From an uncultured Pseudomonadota bacterium (lineage in GTDB: Bacteria; Pseudomonadota; Gammaproteobacteria; Methylococcales; Methylomonadaceae), in contig CAINHO010000026.1 in the NCBI GenBank assembly GCA_903848935.1, positions 1 to 64,000 on the forward strand: 64,000 nt of DNA, in the 5' to 3' direction. A program made the position numbers and the translations under genes. Below, piece after piece: positions 60,601-64,000 of the stretch (within the stretch, counting starts at the first letter, position 1; the number at the start of each line of letters is the position of its first letter). The notes below the pieces were generated by a model, which saw nothing but the letters and a program-made list of their open reading frames with translations, was not told where the DNA came from and ran no database searches.

Positions 60601-62464
60601 AGTGATTACCGGAACGGTTGGCGATGTTGTGCTTGGCACGCCAGAAACTTTTTCTGTGACAGTGGAAACAACACCGCCGCAAATTTACAACAAAGGCGAT
60701 AATGCGTTAGTGATTAACGCGCTGAATTGGACGTTGACGATTCCAGCGGCAAAAGCCATTTCAGCGGGAACGTATGAAGTCGAAGCGGCTCGCAACACAA
60801 CGGCAAAAGATATTACACACAATGAACTCGTCATTAACTTGGTTTGCGAAATAGGTCAAACGAACATAAACAATACTTGCGTTTCAAACACATTATTGCC
60901 AACTGTGAATTTTCTTTCTACAGACGACACCACTCCGACTTTAACGGGAACGGTTGGTAATGCAGTATTAAGTGCAACAGAAGATTTTACGGTCGAAGTG
61001 AATGGCGTGATTTATGACAAATCACAAATCATTTTTAGTGGCGCGATATGGAAAATCACGATTCCATTAGCAAATGCGTTATCGGTTGGAAATTATGATG
61101 TAGTTGCCGCACGCAATACGACTTTAAAAGATACTACCCGTGGCGAATTGACGATTATTGAATGTATTGAAACGAAAAAAATAAACGCCGACGGTGATTG
61201 TGTTGCTCAAAGTGTCGTGCCGACGGTCAATGCGTTGAATGCGCCAATAACCGCTTCTTCAATAACCGTCACAGGCACCGTTGGCGATTCGGTATTGGCG
61301 AATAATGACGTATTTACCGTAAAAGTAAGCAACGCAGCACACAGTAAAATCGCTGGTAATTTAACGGTCACTGGCGTGAATTGGGCATTTGCATTGACGG
61401 AGCGTTATGAAGGAACGTATGACGTTGATGCGGTAAGAAACGGGCAAGCGGATTTGACCAGTGGTGAATTAGTGATTACCGACAATATCGACATTTGCAA
61501 CGCTGGTAAAAGTCAATCCATTAAGCACAGCGAATGGGACGGTAGCAAAGAAAGTAAAACATATTATTTAGGCAAATGTGCGTTACCAGAATGCAGTGCC
61601 GAAATTACCACCGAATGCACGCCCGCATTGCCTAAAAGTCCTAAAGAACTTGCTCAAGCGTTACCAAATGAACCACTTTCCGTAACGAATCAATACGTTC
61701 CTGTTTACGAGTTGGTTTATTGTGATGATGGCGGTGTAAAAAGCAGCAGTCCAGCAACTAATGTCACCATTAAACGGGCGCGAATTGTGAATGCGTCAAC
61801 AGAAAATGGCACGATTGATTTAACGGGTATGCCAACAAAAGTGAAGTATGGCATTAAAGCACCTGGAATGGGTACGATGGATATTAACAATGCTACGATT
61901 AACGAAGGTAAAGCAACGGGTGCAACGCTCACAGGCGTAACGCTTAACAATGTTTATATTGATACGGTCAACGATTATATCGATGCAAACGGAAATCTTG
62001 TCGCAGGTAATACGACTTTCATCAAAGTGATGGGTGGCAAAACAAAACCGACGACCCTTAAAGAAGATGGCACGATTACAGACGGTACAATTATCAGTGG
62101 AATGATTACAGCAGGACAAGATTCAGCTGGTAATCCCGTGCGCGGTAGTATTACCACCGGACTTTATAATGCCGATATTAACAATGCCGATTCCGTTCTC
62201 ACCGAAGGTAGAAGAACCCAAGGAACGATTGTAAATGCTACTATTGAAGACGCGCAAACGACTACGGTAAATGGCGTAACCGTGGTTGATGCTGGCACAA
62301 TTACCAGCGGTCAAATGGATCTTGTGGCTGCTACAGCTTCCACGTTCGGTACGGTAATTAACGCCACGCTTTCTGGTACAGAAATCTCGAACACGAATCA
62401 CTGTTTTTCAAGCGGCACCGTTGGCACACATGGGCAATTGAACTGGAAAGAAGTCGTTAAATAA
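57674..62464 (+). CDS. Giant secreted repeat protein with eight Ig-like repeats
   Basis: A 1,596-residue protein with a signal peptide (FLIIRLLMIGFTSNYVMA). The N-terminal 270 residues form a beta-rich domain of unknown family. Eight Ig-like repeats of about 85-95 residues follow, each running PTV..(T)TNT.PTITGTVGD..L...E.F.V.VNN..YNKG...L.I....WTLTIP....AGTY.V.A.RN.T..D.T..ELVI. Between repeats lie short Cys modules of two types: LNADGTIC-like, and CHSDDGQSYTKILI... and KVTICHNTSSATNPF... with later His/Cys. The last 300 residues have short TGTI/NATI-like steps suggesting a beta-solenoid. No LPxTG, autotransporter barrel or type I signal was seen. An adhesin or matrix role is inference. A terminator follows. 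Confidence 0.8.
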   Translation: MNYKKKFLFLIIRLLMIGFTSNYVMATPFTFTPVDVTGKLLEFKNPVRIAGVGINDGNGSASVGAKYKYTNVTTVNGVQVDAIVEITGKTSNATVTTFDQPNPNGAAYTTTFGLTVPEATLFAPEITVIGTGYVDFTISFQGIAGNPLTLENFYNNSIDIDGPEFVEYGGFQSYQMCSSHCTTTNNPTGAYVNTTDLIATTGAGGNGTQKRFTQKTNNNTYNGLVLNDAGRVQTVFDSVTNLKITMGQTNGSGVRLYGSVFVNQQYVVNPPAIVLAPTVNPLTTTNTKPSITGSVGGPVTTANTSIGSPVTGTQTFSVAVNNVTYNKPNSNLTFSADGLTWMLKIPTALTAGVTYEVTAIRDGLSDQTSNELVIVPICIAPAILNADGTICVTPTVNTVTLCHSDDGQSYTKILINNTGANGHESHPYDVLADANGACPTPVPVTCILPAVRDSSTNTCVTPAPNTCPTLENLSATIPSYALSDNGNKVTICHNTSSATNPFNLITISINALSPHLNNHGDFFTKSGVCPTDAVPCPPVICTFPQIINAVGDGCVLLNPPTVDSQTTTNTMPTITGTVGSVGLSAGEPFSVAVNNVTYNKGNANLAITSTNWMLNISTPLAVGTYNVDALRNNTLPDNTSGELVIKLSCTAPQQLNFAGDYCISAPTVFSQSVADTTPTIMGTIGSGSLGAPALGANEAFKMVVNSVIYNKGDAALSINGATWTLTIPDGNALIASTSYPVTATRDGTLSGSGTVTITGLPTVESQSTTNKTPVIKGTVGDTPLNTTDTFTVTVNAKTYSKTDSSLVINGLNWTLTIPAANKIPAGTYNVEAVHNGTLKDNTTGELIINALSPPSVNAKETFDTTPTITGKIGDVALATGEVFTVNLNNQIYTAGDSHLIVTTLDWTLTIPKGKEIAAGTYNVEAARDDLKDTTTNELKIKPCPLPSVVNETADTCSIPVPTVVAQTITSSVPVSPVITGTVGDVVLGTPETFSVTVETTPPQIYNKGDNALVINALNWTLTIPAAKAISAGTYEVEAARNTTAKDITHNELVINLVCEIGQTNINNTCVSNTLLPTVNFLSTDDTTPTLTGTVGNAVLSATEDFTVEVNGVIYDKSQIIFSGAIWKITIPLANALSVGNYDVVAARNTTLKDTTRGELTIIECIETKKINADGDCVAQSVVPTVNALNAPITASSITVTGTVGDSVLANNDVFTVKVSNAAHSKIAGNLTVTGVNWAFALTERYEGTYDVDAVRNGQADLTSGELVITDNIDICNAGKSQSIKHSEWDGSKESKTYYLGKCALPECSAEITTECTPALPKSPKELAQALPNEPLSVTNQYVPVYELVYCDDGGVKSSSPATNVTIKRARIVNASTENGTIDLTGMPTKVKYGIKAPGMGTMDINNATINEGKATGATLTGVTLNNVYIDTVNDYIDANGNLVAGNTTFIKVMGGKTKPTTLKEDGTITDGTIISGMITAGQDSAGNPVRGSITTGLYNADINNADSVLTEGRRTQGTIVNATIEDAQTTTVNGVTVVDAGTITSGQMDLVAATASTFGTVINATLSGTEISNTNHCFSSGTVGTHGQLNWKEVVK
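58502..61483 (+). repeat. Eight in-frame Ig-like coding repeats
   Basis: Units begin near 58502, 59351, 59669, 59954, 60233, 60554, 60899 and 61220. Units 3 to 8 are spaced about 280-345 bp; the gap between units 1 and 2 is longer because Cys modules intervene. Repeats are degenerate at the DNA level but strongly conserved at the protein level (TGTVG, YNKG, WTLTIP, GTYNVEA). Confidence 0.85.
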
Positions 62465-62480
62465 GCGTTTCAAAACCTTG

Positions 62481-62511
62481 AAGGCGGGTGGTTAATATCA
62501 CCTGCCTTTTT
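62481..62511 (+). terminator. Rho-independent terminator of the giant repeat gene
   Basis: The stem aaggcgggtg / cacctgcctt (10 bp, one G-T) with an 8-nt loop is followed by five Ts. It lies 17 nt past the stop codon. Confidence 0.85.
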
Positions 62512-62515
62512 ACTC

Positions 62516-63622
62516 TCAAACTTCTTCGCTAAGTAACGCTATTCGTTGCCGTTCAATTTCTCGAACGTAATAGGAAATCGTCGATTCAACGGCTTGCGTC
62601 ATGTTAGTAAATTCAACCCCAATAATTTCGTTAAAGCCGACGATGTGGTGACTTTCAACGCGATGCTGCAACATGATTTTAAAAGAAACCTTAATTTCAT
62701 CACCATCTGGCATGTGAATCGTGCAGTTTTTATAAACTGTGCTTGGTGATAAAAAATATGAAAACTCGTGGTCATGATTCAATATCGAACAACCCGACGA
62801 ACTAATGTCGCGTAAATTTAATTGCATGACATTAGCTGAGACAAAATCTGGAATGATGGCACTAATAGAATGCCGTTGCGATTTCAATTTTTCGTATATT
62901 TTATTGGTTGCTAGCGCGTAAGCCTGTTTATAAGCTGCTGGTGAGTTTTTTTTGGGTGCAGCAAGTTCAATTTTGCAATAACACAATGTTCTGACAGAGG
63001 TTATTGTATTGATACGGAAAGATTCGCGACGATTATTCGGTTGTATCATCGGCGCGTCTGGAAGGTCGCTCGAAATAGAATTTAGCGGCTTTAACACTGC
63101 AATGATCGATTCACAATCTAGCTCATCTGCCAATTCCATCGCAATTTGCGTGTAAATCACATTGTTTTGTTCATCTATGACTACAACCGCTTGCACCATC
63201 AAACCCGCTAACGCGCCATCGATAATTTGCACGCCATAATCAACCGCAAATGTACTGCGAAAAGTGGATAACGTTTCCATCGCATGCAAGCCTTGAGCAG
63301 CACAAAATTGGCGTTGAGAAAATGGTAAATCTGCTGAAATCGTTAACAAGATGGTATTTTCTAAATCGACTTTTTCGTGATTCAATTTTCGCGTCCATGC
63401 TACACAACTCGGTACGTCCAAACTGGGCAGAATGTTTAAAATTTTACGTTTGCCTGTGTATGTTGCCAGCGTCACATTTTTCAATTCGTTGTTAGTCAAA
63501 CAAAAATCGGGAGCTTGACCACCAACAGCGGGCAATGAACCATTTGTTTGCATCGTTAAGTGTAATTTTTCATTCCAATAATCGACACTGGAAATCGGGG
63601 TAGAACTGAGAAGGTCATCCAC
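62516..63622 (-). CDS. Thiol peroxidase (Tpx)-PilZ fusion protein
   Basis: About 368 residues. Residues 25-195 match thiol peroxidase: GGQAPDFCLTNNELKNVTLA, GKRKILNILPSLDVPSC, ISADLPFSQRQFC, STFRSTFAVDYGV and DGALAGLMVQAVVVID. The peroxidatic Cys73 and resolving Cys107 are kept, but the Thr three residues before Cys73 is Val70. Residues 210-355 form a PilZ domain with RRESFR (RxxxR) and DISSSGCSILNHD (DxSxxG), very similar to the PilZ protein at 25951. I start at the GTG at 63622, which has AAGGAG 7-8 nt upstream; the track ATG at 63646 lies before that site. I know of no named family with this order. Peroxide-dependent c-di-GMP signalling is inference. Confidence 0.82.
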   Translation of the reverse strand: MDDLLSSTPISSVDYWNEKLHLTMQTNGSLPAVGGQAPDFCLTNNELKNVTLATYTGKRKILNILPSLDVPSCVAWTRKLNHEKVDLENTILLTISADLPFSQRQFCAAQGLHAMETLSTFRSTFAVDYGVQIIDGALAGLMVQAVVVIDEQNNVIYTQIAMELADELDCESIIAVLKPLNSISSDLPDAPMIQPNNRRESFRINTITSVRTLCYCKIELAAPKKNSPAAYKQAYALATNKIYEKLKSQRHSISAIIPDFVSANVMQLNLRDISSSGCSILNHDHEFSYFLSPSTVYKNCTIHMPDGDEIKVSFKIMLQHRVESHHIVGFNEIIGVEFTNMTQAVESTISYYVREIERQRIALLSEEV

Positions 63623-63785
63623 AACATAACTCCTTAATAAAAACATTTTATAAATCAGCTGGTCATGTGCTGAATACTGCCAGATTTTCGATATTTATGC
63701 ACCAATGCACTTTCGTAATATCGCTATAATAGCGACTTTAATCGCTTGTTCAATCATGATTTTATACAAAATCGAAAGGATTTTT

Positions 63786-64000
63786 ATGTGTGGTAATGAA
63801 TTTAAATTAACATCTGTGGCAATGCTTTTAGCAAGTTCGCTACTGACTATTTCAACCGTATCGAACGCGGAAACCATTTCAGAAACCCCGAAATTTTGGC
63901 TAGATTCTGGCAAAAAAAGCATTGCCGATTCTGAAAAACTCAAACCCAACGAAAATAATGCCAAAAATGTAATTTTGTTTGTCGGTGACGGCATGGGAAT
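63786..64000 (+). CDS. Alkaline phosphatase, N-terminal part (runs off the window)
   Basis: Not in the ORF track because it is open at the window end. The ATG at 63786 has AAGGA upstream. About 71 residues are visible: a signal peptide (SVAMLLASSLLTISTVSNA), then ETPKFWLDSGKKSI and KNVILFVGDGMG, the metal-binding Asp motif that opens PhoA-type alkaline phosphatases. It should be periplasmic and release phosphate from organic esters. It is divergent from the Tpx-PilZ gene across a roughly 160-bp gap that should contain both promoters. I give no symbol because only the start is visible. Confidence 0.8.
   Translation, partial: MCGNEFKLTSVAMLLASSLLTISTVSNAETISETPKFWLDSGKKSIADSEKLKPNENNAKNVILFVGDGMG

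Noticed and set aside
58502-61483. Regular repeats that could suggest a CRISPR array
   Set aside because: Units are about 280-345 bp, in frame and conserved as protein, not 25-40 bp direct repeats with unique spacers.

Overview
This 64-kb window reads as ordinary chromosome from a low-GC (roughly low-40s %, estimated by eye) gammaproteobacterium. The household genes are gammaproteobacterial in type: mutS, ligA, rdgB, dxs-ispA, fabI, slyD, lolA, an mrcB-type PBP1b, trkAH-hslO, ettA, rluC and an lplT-type MFS gene. Aerobic hemF, an NAD-linked Hox hydrogenase module, a copper oxidase and many redox or c-di-GMP sensors suggest an organism that moves between oxic and anoxic conditions, perhaps related to Thiotrichales or Methylococcales. 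That placement is inference; no marker such as rRNA or a methane or sulfur enzyme is present. I saw no tRNA, rRNA, CRISPR array or complete IS element.

Layout. 1-7.1 kb: tail of a secreted-looking protein, an ABC1/UbiB-like kinase, hemF (convergent), cysM overlapping a four-PAS GGDEF-EAL protein, and an FKBP isomerase. 7.2-8.75 kb: two stand-alone CZB-domain genes, each with a related structured leader. 8.75-14.9 kb: a tandem 22-bp repeat, then an ADP-forming acetyl-CoA synthetase/GNAT fusion followed at once by hoxF-hoxU-hoxY. A terminator follows hoxY and hoxH is absent. 14.9-21.1 kb (minus strand): an MNT-HEPN toxin-antitoxin pair, a PLD-SF2 helicase with a frameshift near its 5' end, then an NtrY-like kinase, all almost without gaps. 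21.2-23.5 kb: a two-domain multicopper oxidase with an NTF2-like partner. 23.5-31.3 kb (minus): trkA-trkH-hslO, then DUF445, PilZ, esterase, cobU and lplT. 31.4-37.6 kb (plus): mrcB, lolA, an outer-membrane protein, slyD, fabI. 37.6-46.4 kb (minus): tlpA-like gene, mutS, a chemoreceptor ending in a CZB domain, dxs, ispA. 46.6-50.9 kb (plus): PIG-L deacetylase, rluC, a membrane-anchored unknown, a HAD phosphatase, an orphan solute-binding protein. 50.9-57.5 kb (minus): ettA, a cyclophilin fusion, a YajR-like MFS, ligA, rdgB. 57.7-64 kb: a 1,596-residue repeat protein, a thiol peroxidase-PilZ fusion, and the start of an alkaline phosphatase.

Themes. (i) Signalling: the GGDEF-EAL protein could make or break c-di-GMP, two related PilZ proteins could read it, and four CZB units in three proteins could sense zinc or oxidants. 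(ii) Fermentation: the acetyl-CoA synthetase gene beside hoxFUY fits coupling acetate/ATP production to NADH disposal, although the hydrogenase large subunit must lie elsewhere or be missing. (iii) Defence: the mntA-hepT-PLD-helicase run is the best candidate for a little-described system. The most unusual single items are the Tpx-PilZ fusion, the covarying leaders of the CZB genes, the hoxY without hoxH, and the frameshifted defence helicase.
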